A stretch of 64,000 nucleotides of DNA, taken from NCBI GenBank assembly GCA_022843265.1, contig JALHNZ010000001.1, forward strand, positions 62,001 through 126,000, given 5' to 3'. The notes below the pieces were generated by a model. It searched no databases and was not told the origin of the DNA. It worked only from the letters and a program-made list of their open reading frames with translations. Made by a program: the position numbers and the translations under genes. Origin of the DNA: Gemmatimonadaceae bacterium. GTDB lineage: Bacteria > Gemmatimonadota > Gemmatimonadetes > Gemmatimonadales > Gemmatimonadaceae. The stretch's first letter is position 1. Every line of letters starts with the position of its first letter. Positions 17,456 through 27,574 of the stretch are shown one piece after another.

Positions 17456-18603
17456 AACTGTTCCGATTGAAGGGACGCGCGTTGGTACTGGTCGGCATGG
17501 TGCTAGCGCTGCTGGCCGTGTTCGTATTCGTCGCGCTCCGCTCAGGGCCGCTGGCACCGATCGCGGTCACGCTGGGAACGGTCGAGGAGCGTGCAATCTC
17601 GGCGGGCCTTTTCGGGCTTGGGACAGTCGAACCACGTTTCACCTACCGCATCGGACCCACCTCGGCCGGACGGGTGAACCGGCTTCTCGTGGATGTAGGC
17701 GATCGTGTGACGGCGGGACAGTTACTGGGCGAGATGGACCCGGTGGATCTCGACGAACGGATACGGTCACAGGAGGCGATCCTCACTCGGAGCCGTGCTT
17801 CGCTCGACGAAGCACAGACCCGCGAGCAGCTCGCCATCGCAGAGGCGCGTCGCTACGAGCAGTTGCTCGCGGCGCGTTCCACGAGCGAAGAAATCGTCGC
17901 TGCGCGACAGGAGGCGCGACAGAGGGCTGGCGCAACCGTGTCAGGCGCGCAGGCTGAAGTCGCGCGTGCCCAAGCCGATCGGAACGCCATCTCCACGCAA
18001 CGTCAGAACCTGCGTTTGATTGCACCGGTGGCTGGCATGGTTTCAGCGCGCGACGCCGAACCGGGTACCACAGTGATTGGCGGACAGATGGTGCTCGAAA
18101 TCATCGACCCGAGCAGTCTGTGGCTGAATGCCCGATTCGACCAAGGCCATGCGGCCGGGCTGCAACCGGGGCTGCCGGCCACGGTGGTGCTGCGTTCGCA
18201 TCAGGGCGCAAGCGTCGCGGGACGAGTAGAACGCGTGGAACCGCGCGCCGACCCCGTGACCGAGGAGATCCTGGCCAAGATCTCTTTTGCAGCGACGCCC
18301 GATCCGCTGCCGCCCATCGGCGAACTGGGCGAAGTCAATGTGGTGCTCGCCGCGAAACGTGCCGGGCCCGTCGTGCCCAATGCGGCGATCCATCGGTTGA
18401 ACGGCGTGCTGGGTGTGTGGCAAATCTTCGACGGAGACCTGCGGTTTACTCCGGTTATACTTGGCGCGACGAACGCAGATGGTTACGTGCAGGTTGTTGA
18501 AGGTTTGGCCACCGGCGATCGCATTGTCGTGTACAGCGCCAGTCTGCTTGATGCGCGCAGTCGCATCAAGGTGGTGGATCAGATACCGGGTGCGGTGCCG
18601 TGA
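17452..18603 (+). CDS. HlyD-family periplasmic adaptor subunit
   Basis: 383 residues. One N-terminal transmembrane helix (about 10-30) is followed by a barrel-sandwich/lipoyl segment split around a coiled-coil hairpin. The lipoyl halves are GRVNRLLVDVGDRVTAGQLLGEMD and LRLIAPVAGMVSARDAEPGT; the hairpin is the Glu/Arg/Ala-rich region at about 90-190. Beta-barrel and membrane-proximal domains follow. The protein bridges the ABC permease to the outer membrane channel encoded two genes on. The start overlaps the TetR stop (ATGA), and its own stop overlaps the permease GTG. Confidence 0.93.
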   Translation: MKLFRLKGRALVLVGMVLALLAVFVFVALRSGPLAPIAVTLGTVEERAISAGLFGLGTVEPRFTYRIGPTSAGRVNRLLVDVGDRVTAGQLLGEMDPVDLDERIRSQEAILTRSRASLDEAQTREQLAIAEARRYEQLLAARSTSEEIVAARQEARQRAGATVSGAQAEVARAQADRNAISTQRQNLRLIAPVAGMVSARDAEPGTTVIGGQMVLEIIDPSSLWLNARFDQGHAAGLQPGLPATVVLRSHQGASVAGRVERVEPRADPVTEEILAKISFAATPDPLPPIGELGEVNVVLAAKRAGPVVPNAAIHRLNGVLGVWQIFDGDLRFTPVILGATNADGYVQVVEGLATGDRIVVYSASLLDARSRIKVVDQIPGAVP

Positions 18604-19802
18604 TCAATCTCGCGGGTCGCGACATTCTGCATGACGGCCCAAAGTTTGTCCTTACTGGTCTTGGTCTGGGCCTGCTCATTGGCGTGACGCTGAGCATGGC
18701 CGGCGTGTACCGAGGCATGATCGCCGATGGACGCGCGCTGCTCGACAACAGCGGTGCAGAGCTGTGGGTCGTGCAGCAGGAGACACTTGGCCCGTACGCG
18801 GAGCCGTCCAGTCTATACGACGACGTGTACCGGAGTGTGCTCACCGTACCCGGCGTCTCGCAGGCTGCGAATGTGACCTACCTGACCATGCAAGTGCGCA
18901 GCGATCGAGAGGACGTGCGAGCGATGGTGGTAGGCATGGCGCCCGGACCGGCCGGAACGCCGGGATGGCCGCCGTACCTCGTGTCGGGACGACAGGTCAC
19001 GCGCAGCCATTACGAAGCGGTTGCCGATATCGCGACGGGATTCCGCTTGGGTGACCGCATTGGCATCCGTCGGCACGAGTACACGGTAGTTGGTCTCACG
19101 CGACGCATGGTGTCATCGGGCGGCGATCCCATGGTGTTCATTCCGCTGAAGGATGCGCAGGGTGCACAGTTTCTCAGAGACAACGATGCGGTTCTGCAGG
19201 GCCGCCGGCGAACCGCGCAAAACCCGGCGTTCAACCGCGCCGGCGCACCGGCGGTGCTCGACGCGGTGATCGCGTCCCAGAATGTCAGTCGCTCGGTGAA
19301 CGCCGTGCTCGTGACGCTGAAACCGGGAGTTGACCAAGCGGATGTTGCGAAGGCGATCGAACGGTGGAAGCGATTTACCGTCTATACGCGCGCACAGATG
19401 GAAGCGATTCTGGTAGGCAAGCTCATTGCGACGGCAGCCAAACAAATCGGCATGTTTCTCGTGATTCTCGCGATCGTGAGCGCGGCGATCGTGGCATTCA
19501 TCATTTACACAATGACGCTTGGCAAGATTCGCGAGATCGCGGTGCTCAAACTGATCGGGACACGAAACCGCACGATTGCCGGCATGATCATGCAGCAGGC
19601 GATCGCACTTGGCGTGATCGGTTTTGTGGTCGGGAAGATCGCGGCCACGTTCTGGGCGCCGTTCTTTCCGAAATACGTTTTGCTCATGCCGCGCGATTCC
19701 CTGATCGGGTTTTTCGTGGTGATGGTGATTTGTGTGCTTGCGAGCCTGATCGCCATTCGCGCCGCGCTGGGCGTGGATCCCGCAGAAGCGATTGGAGGAT
19801 GA
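18600..19802 (+). CDS. ABC exporter permease, DevC-like
   Basis: 400 residues. One N-terminal helix (about 15-38), a periplasmic domain to about 270, then three helices form the MacB/FtsX-type permease layout; the opening INLAGRDILHDGPKFVLTG resembles DevC. The conserved FtsX-type element IREIAVLKLIGTRNRTI follows the second helix. It forms the membrane channel of the exporter with the adaptor and the ATPase. The start is GTG overlapping the adaptor stop; the stop overlaps ATG codons of the ATPase. Confidence 0.92.
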   Translation: MINLAGRDILHDGPKFVLTGLGLGLLIGVTLSMAGVYRGMIADGRALLDNSGAELWVVQQETLGPYAEPSSLYDDVYRSVLTVPGVSQAANVTYLTMQVRSDREDVRAMVVGMAPGPAGTPGWPPYLVSGRQVTRSHYEAVADIATGFRLGDRIGIRRHEYTVVGLTRRMVSSGGDPMVFIPLKDAQGAQFLRDNDAVLQGRRRTAQNPAFNRAGAPAVLDAVIASQNVSRSVNAVLVTLKPGVDQADVAKAIERWKRFTVYTRAQMEAILVGKLIATAAKQIGMFLVILAIVSAAIVAFIIYTMTLGKIREIAVLKLIGTRNRTIAGMIMQQAIALGVIGFVVGKIAATFWAPFFPKYVLLMPRDSLIGFFVVMVICVLASLIAIRAALGVDPAEAIGG

Positions 19803-19804
19803 TG

Positions 19805-20554
19805 ATGAGCGCCCACACGCTGACACAAATACCGACCGACGGCATCGTGATCGAGGGACTGACCAAACGCTATGGCAAAGGCGACACCGCAGTCGACGCG
19901 CTCAAGGGCGTGGACATGTATGTCGCGCCCGGAGAAGTGGTCGGTTTGATCGGCCCGTCCGGCAGTGGCAAATCAACACTGCTCAAGTGCCTTGGTGCGG
20001 TCATCGAACCAACGTCCGGTCGAATGACGCTCGGCCAGGATGTGATCTACGACAATGGGTGGAGAATTGACGACCTTCGCGCCCTGCGTCGCGACCGCAT
20101 CGGTTTTGTGTTTCAGGCACCGTATCTCATTCCGTTCCTCGATGTCACTGACAACGTGGCGCTCTTGCCCATGCTCGCGGGTGTGCCTAACCGCGAGTCA
20201 CGTGAGCGGGCTGTGGAACTGCTGAGTGCACTTGACGTCGCGCATCGCGCGTCGGCGATGCCGGCCCAGCTCTCCGGCGGTGAGCAACAACGCGTCTCCA
20301 TTGCGCGTGCGCTGGTGAGCAGGCCGCCCGTGATTCTGGCGGACGAGCCCACCGCTCCGCTCGACAGTGAACGTGCGCTTTCGGTCATTCGAATTCTGCA
20401 TGAAATGGCGCATCGGTTCCAGACCGCCGTGATCGTGGTGACACACGACGAGAAGATCATTCCCACTTTCAAGCGGATGTATCACATTCGCGACGGCCGG
20501 ACTCATGAAGAAATCGGAGAAGGGCGAGAGATCGGTGCGACACTCAATGTCTAG
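19805..20554 (+). CDS. ABC exporter ATP-binding protein, DevA-like
   Basis: 249 residues with all ABC ATPase motifs: Walker [11 protein letters not shown]-loop VFQAPYL, signature LSGGEQQR, Walker B VILADEP and H-loop THD. Three ATG codons follow one another; the third (19805) is 6 bases after GGAGG and is preferred. One residue is odd: after the Walker B Glu the sequence is PTAPLDS where PTGNLDS or PTAALDS is usual. It pairs with the DevC-like permease and powers export. The stop is overlapped by the following outer membrane factor gene. Confidence 0.93.
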   Translation: MSAHTLTQIPTDGIVIEGLTKRYGKGDTAVDALKGVDMYVAPGEVVGLIGPSGSGKSTLLKCLGAVIEPTSGRMTLGQDVIYDNGWRIDDLRALRRDRIGFVFQAPYLIPFLDVTDNVALLPMLAGVPNRESRERAVELLSALDVAHRASAMPAQLSGGEQQRVSIARALVSRPPVILADEPTAPLDSERALSVIRILHEMAHRFQTAVIVVTHDEKIIPTFKRMYHIRDGRTHEEIGEGREIGATLNV

Positions 20555-22040
20555 CAGTCGACGATCGATATCGCATCTCGCATGTTGTGCGCGTATGTGG
20601 AAACACGGGCACATCGGCGCAGCCGTCGTGCTCATCGGCTGTGCAGCGGGGCCGGCGTACGTGCGGCCTGCCGCGCCCGCCGCTGCAACGTACACGGCGA
20701 CAGCTCGTTCAGCGCAAACCGATTCGGCTGTTGGAGCGTTCGGTGCGGCGCAGCGCTTCACCGCCGCGTCACGCATCAGTGAAACCTGGTGGCAGACCTT
20801 TGGCTCGCCAGCGCTCGATTCGCTCGTTGCGCACGCGTTGGTTGCCAGCCCGACCATCGCTGCTGCTGAGGCGACGCTTCGACAGGCGGAGTCGCTGTTC
20901 GCGGCGCGGTCCGGATCGACACGGTATCCGGTGGTGGATGGCTCGCTCGCCTCACAGCGACAAGTGTTTAATCCCGCAGTGTTGGGTCAGGACGCCAATC
21001 CGCGCGAGTTCAGCCTGTTCAACGCCACCGTGAGCGTTCGTTACCAACTTGACCTCGCCGGTGGCAATCGTCGTGCCCTCGAGGCGCTGGCCGCGCGCAG
21101 CGATTTCCAGCGTTATCAACTGCACGGTGCGCAGCTGTCGCTCGCCGCTGCGATCACGGCGACCGCCGTGCAGCAGGCGAAACTCGCGGCACAGCTTGAT
21201 GTAACGGAGTCTCTGGTGCGACTCGGGCAGGAACGGCTGATCATCGTCGCGGACCAGGTACGGCTCGGCGCAGCAACTCCGGACGAGCTGCGGACGCTTG
21301 AACGGCAGCATGAAACGACACGGGCTTCAGTTCCTGTGCAGCGGCAGTTGCTGCTACAAAATCGTCATCTGCTGGCGACGCTCGCAGGGCGCGCTCCCGG
21401 TGATTCCACCGTTCCGTCGTTTACGCTTCGCGACCTGTCGCTCGCCACGGACCTGCCCGTCGTGATTCCGTCAGAGCTGGTGAGGCGTCGTCCTGACATC
21501 CTCGCGGCCGAAGCACTCATGCAAGCGGCCAACGCCGAGTATGGTGTCGCGGTCGCCAAGCGCTACCCTCAAATCAACCTCAGCGCGAATTTAGGATCGC
21601 AAGCATTGAGCGCGGGTTCGCTCTTCGGCGGCGGATCTGCAATCTGGAGCCTCGTAGGACAGCTCACGCAGCCGCTATTCAACCACGGGCTGTCGGCCGA
21701 AAAGCATGCGGCACTGGCGGCCTTCGATGCGACCGCGGCGAACTATCAAGGTGTCATCCTTGGTGCGCTCCGCGAAATGGCGGATGTGCTGACCGCACTC
21801 GACGCGGATGCGGAGTCGCTGGCCGCCTTGGCGCGCGCCGACTCCGCATCGCAGGACATGCTGTCGTCCGAGCGTCGGCGCTACGCGCTCGGCGCAGCCA
21901 GCTACCTGCAGGTGGTCACGCTCGAACAGCAGAGCGAGCAGTTACGCCTCCCGCTCATCGCGGCGCAGGCGCAGCGACTGCTGGACACGGTGGCGCTGTT
22001 TCAGGCCATGGGTGGGGGAAAGGTATTCGCACAACCATGA
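20547..22040 (+). CDS. Outer membrane efflux factor (NodT/OprM type)
   Basis: About 497 residues. It has a lipoprotein signal (IGAAVVLIGC) and then the two tandem OEP domains of TolC-like channels. Typical motifs are SETWWQTFGSPALDSLVAHAL early, ANAEYGVAVAKRYPQINLSANLG at the second repeat and ALGAASYLQVVTLEQQ near the end. It completes a TetR-adaptor-permease-ATPase-channel set, that is a self-sufficient tripartite exporter. The start is uncertain: ATG 20547 overlaps the ATPase end, ATG 20505 is longer, and ATG 20595 gives the shortest signal peptide. Confidence 0.92.
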   Translation: MSSSRRSISHLACCARMWKHGHIGAAVVLIGCAAGPAYVRPAAPAAATYTATARSAQTDSAVGAFGAAQRFTAASRISETWWQTFGSPALDSLVAHALVASPTIAAAEATLRQAESLFAARSGSTRYPVVDGSLASQRQVFNPAVLGQDANPREFSLFNATVSVRYQLDLAGGNRRALEALAARSDFQRYQLHGAQLSLAAAITATAVQQAKLAAQLDVTESLVRLGQERLIIVADQVRLGAATPDELRTLERQHETTRASVPVQRQLLLQNRHLLATLAGRAPGDSTVPSFTLRDLSLATDLPVVIPSELVRRRPDILAAEALMQAANAEYGVAVAKRYPQINLSANLGSQALSAGSLFGGGSAIWSLVGQLTQPLFNHGLSAEKHAALAAFDATAANYQGVILGALREMADVLTALDADAESLAALARADSASQDMLSSERRRYALGAASYLQVVTLEQQSEQLRLPLIAAQAQRLLDTVALFQAMGGGKVFAQP

Positions 22041-22110
22041 GTGTGGGAAAGACATAACGGACTCACAGCAAATGCGTGGCCTTCGAACAGCCGTACACGA
22101 TACCGTAGAC

Positions 22111-24483
22111 CTACCACTGATACCGCACGCCCCCGTTCACGGTAAATCCTGCAAGGTCGGTCCACGCGTCGGTTGTCCACCGCCCGCCGGCGCCGCGCGT
22201 GGGCAATACCAGTCGATCGTCACGAGTCTGCCGCACATTGGTCAGGTTCTCGAAGTTCAGAAACAGGCGCGCCGTGCCCAGGCGTGTTTCCACGGCACGC
22301 TCGCCCATCAGCCCCACAATCAGGTATGGGCGGCTCTCACGGCGATACGGGTTCGCATCGAGACGCTGACGTCCTGTGTAATACAGTTCGAGTCCCACGC
22401 GGCTTTTCCCTTCCTGTTCGACCGTGGTCACCACGCCGACTGCATGACGCGGTGTGAGCGCCACGTCGTGTCGCGCGCAACGAGACCGGGGAAAGCCCAT
22501 TGGTTCTGAATCAAGATTGCACTCCGTCGAGCGCAGCATGGTGTACGTGCCCGTTACGCGCAGCACCGGTGCTTCTTCGTCACCCGAATCTTCGCCTAGC
22601 TCGCGCTCAACGCGCGCCAACAGCTCGGCACCCCACGTTTCAGTCGGTCCAGGGGCGTTCACCAACTGAATGCGTGACACGTTGTCCTGCACACCCGGGA
22701 CGCCGACCACCTGAAGCGGCTGCGTCACGCGCGAACCGAACAACGTGGCGTTGAGCTCAACATCACCAAGCGACAACTCCAGCGGGCCACCGATGTCGAG
22801 CGACGCACTCGACGCGCGCTCGGCCACGAGTCCAACGAGTGGCTGCACCGGGGTCAGCCCGGACACTTCGGTCTCCTCCACAAACGGGTTGGGCGCAAAG
22901 GCACCGGTGCCCGCCGAGAGGCGCGTGGTCCATCCGGCGAAACGTCCCTCCGATGGTCTTCGTGCGAGCAGTGACACGCGAGGATTCACAAATGTGCCGT
23001 AGTCGCTATGCGCATCCATGCGCACGCTGGTCGATACCGAAAGCCACGAACTGGCGTCAACATCGAGCTGCGCGAACGCAGCCGGGATTGTGTACGCGTA
23101 GTCAAAACCGGTCACGTTGCTGGCCGTGTACGTTTCCTGCTGCAGCACACCACCAACAACGTAGGTGAACGGGCCACGCGGCACGGCCAGCGCGGCTTCG
23201 CCGAACCACGTGCGATGACGATCGTCCTCGCGCACGGCGCCAAAGCGATGCGAGTGTCGTTGTTCTACGCCTGAACCGCGCAGCGTAAGGATCGCGCTTC
23301 GGAGCGCGTCGGTACCAAAGAGCGGATGTGCGTCGCTGCCGACAAAGCGCGCGAGCGCGCCCACGTCAGCGCGCCGAGTGCTGAGTGATTCGCCATACGA
23401 CGTGCCGGCTGGTGTCACCCGACCGGCAAGCGTTCCGCCGTCCCGCTCTTCTGCAGTGAATCCCCCGGTGAGAAACGCCGTGCGACCAGCGCCGTTATCG
23501 AGATAGAGTCGAGGCCGCAACACGGCGCGCGAGTAGCCCGGCATATCGGTCCACCCATCACGGTCCAGATCATTCTGCCGCTGCAGGTGTGCACCAGCCA
23601 GCAGCGTGGCCGCAACCCGCTCGCTTACCGGCGCGCTTCCGAAGAACACCGCATCGGTGCCGCCGCGAGATGTCTGGTTCACAAGCGCGGTGCGTTCCAT
23701 TTCTGCACCAGGTCGTCGGCTTACGAGATCGATCACACCGCCCAACGCAGAGCTGCCGTACAGCGCCGACGCCGTGCCCTTGATGATCTCAACGCGGCCG
23801 AGATCGACCGGCGGAATCTGCAACAGGCCAAGCCCTCCAGCCTGCCCGCCGTACAGCGGAAGTCCATCGGCCAGCAAGAGTGAATAGCGGCCGCGCAGTC
23901 CCTGAATACGCACGTTCGCGCCGCCCAGCGACGGATTCGTGGTCTGAACGCGCAGTCCACCGGTCTCATTCAACATCATCGCGATATCACCGGGCGACAT
24001 GGTCACCTTCTCGGCGATCTCCTCCTCGTTGATCACTTCAACGCGCAGCGGCGTGTCCTCCACGCGACGTTCACCACGCGTCGCCGTCACGATGACAACC
24101 TCCGCGTCGACCGCCTGCTCGATGAGGGTGAGCGTGACGCTCGTGTCAACGCCGGCGCGCAATGTTAGGGTGATAGAATCCGGGCGATGTCCGATTTTGG
24201 TGGCCATGATGCTGCGCCGTCCCGCTGGCACTCGCAGCGTCGCCTGCCCGCTCTCGTCGGTGCGCGCACCAATCGTGCCGATGCGCACGATCGCAGACGC
24301 GACCACACGGACGCCCGCTGAATCGGCTTGCACGCGCACGGTGACGGTTGCCAATGAATCTTGCGGCGCCGCTGCTGTGGCACGCGTTGGCTGTGCAGCC
24401 AGCGAAACGGGTACGACTCCGATCAGTGCGATGAAGAGCGTGACAACGGTGCAGCGTTGAGCGAGGACAGAAAGGGCAGGCAT
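22111..24483 (-). CDS. TonB-dependent outer membrane receptor
   Basis: 790 residues. After a signal peptide (FIALIGVVPVSLAAQ) comes a carboxypeptidase-regulatory-like domain (about 40-120). A plug domain follows (VEVINEEEIAEKVTM, GANVRIQGLRGRYSLLLADG, VEIIKGTASALYGSSALGGVIDLVSR), then a 22-strand barrel ending in VNGGVRYQW with a terminal aromatic. BtuB-like receptors of this form import metal complexes or vitamins using TonB energy. The last strands and the clear signal sequence show it is complete. The frame also allows a TTG start at 24522, but ATG 24483 begins right at the signal peptide. No linked transporter indicates the ligand. Confidence 0.93.
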   Translation of the reverse strand: MPALSVLAQRCTVVTLFIALIGVVPVSLAAQPTRATAAAPQDSLATVTVRVQADSAGVRVVASAIVRIGTIGARTDESGQATLRVPAGRRSIMATKIGHRPDSITLTLRAGVDTSVTLTLIEQAVDAEVVIVTATRGERRVEDTPLRVEVINEEEIAEKVTMSPGDIAMMLNETGGLRVQTTNPSLGGANVRIQGLRGRYSLLLADGLPLYGGQAGGLGLLQIPPVDLGRVEIIKGTASALYGSSALGGVIDLVSRRPGAEMERTALVNQTSRGGTDAVFFGSAPVSERVAATLLAGAHLQRQNDLDRDGWTDMPGYSRAVLRPRLYLDNGAGRTAFLTGGFTAEERDGGTLAGRVTPAGTSYGESLSTRRADVGALARFVGSDAHPLFGTDALRSAILTLRGSGVEQRHSHRFGAVREDDRHRTWFGEAALAVPRGPFTYVVGGVLQQETYTASNVTGFDYAYTIPAAFAQLDVDASSWLSVSTSVRMDAHSDYGTFVNPRVSLLARRPSEGRFAGWTTRLSAGTGAFAPNPFVEETEVSGLTPVQPLVGLVAERASSASLDIGGPLELSLGDVELNATLFGSRVTQPLQVVGVPGVQDNVSRIQLVNAPGPTETWGAELLARVERELGEDSGDEEAPVLRVTGTYTMLRSTECNLDSEPMGFPRSRCARHDVALTPRHAVGVVTTVEQEGKSRVGLELYYTGRQRLDANPYRRESRPYLIVGLMGERAVETRLGTARLFLNFENLTNVRQTRDDRLVLPTRGAGGRWTTDAWTDLAGFTVNGGVRYQW

Positions 24484-24652
24484 CAGGGCGTGTGTGAGCC
24501 AGCGAGAGGCCGAGTGCGCCAAGGCGCAACACCGGGAGCATGATGGGGACCGGATGAAGCTGCTGGGCAGGCAGAACTTTACTACGGGTAAAATACCCGC
24601 ACATAGCCGATCTCACGAGCGCCGCTGTGCCGCTGCGCGTGTCGTGGACTGA

Positions 24653-25990
<1,338 letters not shown>

Positions 25991-26121
25991 ACACCGACGC
26001 CCACCCGCCGCCGCTGGCGAGGCAAACGACCGCGGCGCATACTCGACATCCCTCGGTTGTAGTTCAGCGAAAATGCGACCGGCACGATTGACTGCACCGC
26101 CTGTTGGGGCTCTCTTACGGC

Positions 26122-26913
26122 ATGCGAATCATATCAATAGGCCTGTTCGCGGTGCTCGCCAGCGCGTGTAGCGGCTCCCGTGCCGGGGTGACCGCGGCGC
26201 CAGTTTCCGCCACCACTGTGGTCCCTACCCAGCTGATCGTGCATGTGGTAACGCACGACGCCAAACTCATTGGCTCAGCGGTGGGCGGTGTGCGCATCAC
26301 CCTGCGCGAGGTAAATGGCGACCGCGTATTGGCCACCGGGCTGCATGAAGGTGCCACGGGCGACACCAGGCGGCTCATGGAGACGCCACGCGCCCGCGGT
26401 GATCGGTTGTTCGCTACCAGCGACGGCGCACGTTTTCAAACCACGATTCCACTCAGCACGGCAACGCTTGTTGAAGTCACCGCCGAGGGACCGCTCGGTT
26501 ATCCTGACCAGATGGTGCGCTCGAGCAAGCGGCTCATACTTGTGCCCGGGCGCCATCTCACCGGTGATGGACTAGTACTCGAGATGCACGGGTACATCAT
26601 TGATCTGCTCACACCTGATTCCACGCTGGTCATGGTGGCAAACAAACGCGGCAACGTTCGTGCACGTGTGCGCCTGCTCTGCTCCTGTCCCACGGGGCCC
26701 GACGCACTGTGGAACGTGAACGAAGTGCGGGCGCGCGTGATTCGCGATGGCATGGTGCTGCACGATACGGTGTTGCCGTATGCCGGTGTGACGAGTGAGT
26801 ACGCAGCCGAGTTGCCAGCGCTCTCGGCCGGCCAGTACACGATTGAAGTGGTTGCCGCCTCGCCGGATATCGCCACCTTTGGCGTGATGCGGCGTACGCT
26901 GACCGTGCGCTAG
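26122..26913 (+). CDS. Putative lipoprotein
   Basis: 263 residues starting with a lipoprotein signal (GLFAVLASAC, lipobox SAC). The mature protein is beta-rich with IVHVVTHDAKLIGSAVGGVRITLRE, which looks like an immunoglobulin-like or carboxypeptidase-regulatory-like fold, and a C-terminal segment YTIEVVAASPDIATFGVMRRTLTV. Function unknown. ATG 26122 is preferred over 26104 because it starts the signal peptide. The stop is immediately followed by an insertion-sequence remnant on the other strand. Confidence 0.75.
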   Translation: MRIISIGLFAVLASACSGSRAGVTAAPVSATTVVPTQLIVHVVTHDAKLIGSAVGGVRITLREVNGDRVLATGLHEGATGDTRRLMETPRARGDRLFATSDGARFQTTIPLSTATLVEVTAEGPLGYPDQMVRSSKRLILVPGRHLTGDGLVLEMHGYIIDLLTPDSTLVMVANKRGNVRARVRLLCSCPTGPDALWNVNEVRARVIRDGMVLHDTVLPYAGVTSEYAAELPALSAGQYTIEVVAASPDIATFGVMRRTLTVR

Positions 26914-27090
26914 TTCTGGCAGAAGTACCGGCACGTGCTCGAGAACGCGAGCAGGTACTCGTGTGTGCAGGCATCGCAGCGGATGCGGGCGAAGCCGTGC
27001 ACGCGAAGTCGTTGCACGCCGTGAGCCACTCGGCTTCGTCGAAGTGCGTCAACGCGGGTCGCAGGCTGGTGTTTGGACCGTGGTCGCTGC
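26910..27090 (-). pseudogene. IS91-type transposase fragment
   Basis: The reading frame gives VHGFARIRCDACTHEYLLAFS followed by a Cys-containing CRYFC, which matches the N-terminal zinc-binding region of IS91/IS801-type transposases (HGFARxRCxxCxHExLLAFSCKxRGFC). The upstream part (LTHFDEAEWLTA) is in another frame and the catalytic Tyr domain is missing, so only a scrap remains. It sits 120 bases outside the left attachment site. Confidence 0.6.
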
Positions 27091-27208
27091 GAGCACCTGC
27101 CTGTCGCTCGCTGAACGTGGGCGAAAATGTGTGCCGATAGGGCACCAAACAGAAACGGCCGCGTCATTTGACGCAGCCGTTCCGCGAGCCGTTGACACTG
27201 CCGAATCT

Positions 27209-27254
27209 ACAGAGCGGGCGACCGGGCTCGAACCGGCGACGTCCAGCTTGGGAA
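27209..27254 (-). repeat. attL: 46-bp copy of the tRNA-Gly 3' half
   Basis: Identical to 30628-30673, which is the 3' half (anticodon loop to 3' flank) of the intact tRNA-Gly(CCC). After the anticodon loop (TTGGGAA on the plus strand, 27248-27254) identity ends abruptly. This is the hallmark of an integration junction in a tRNA gene. Confidence 0.9.
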
Positions 27255-27574
27255 ACAGCATCCGCGCTACTGAAAAGCGGCGATTCTGCGCGTTCTCCCT
27301 CTGAAAGAGTCTACTTGGGCGCGCGATGCGTGCGCCATTGTTAGCGCAAAACCGTGTCCATACGGGCTCAGTGGGCTCAGAACTTCGCACCATTTACGTT
27401 ACGGCGGCGCGGTGTGGCGTACGTCGGTTCAAGTTCAAGTCTACCTCCCACCTGCTCCACACGTGTACCGCGCCGACCTGACGGTGAAGGACCAAGAGCA
27501 CGACACCCTGACCCCATCGGTAGCGCGCCAGTGCTTACGCCTGAGCGGCAACGCGCCCGAGCTCGAACCTGAAC
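27255..27574. other. Non-coding stretch inside element A
   Basis: 320 bases from the left attachment core to the first gene. I see no credible ORF, RNA gene or strong hairpin. A short stretch near 27425-27460 resembles a tRNA T-arm end (GGTTCAAGT...), but no cloverleaf can be built. It probably carries the promoter of the following gene. Confidence 0.3.

Noticed and set aside
27425-27465. Possible tRNA 3' end (GGTTCAAGTTCAAGTCTACC-like)
   Set aside because: No acceptor or anticodon stem can be paired upstream; probably chance.
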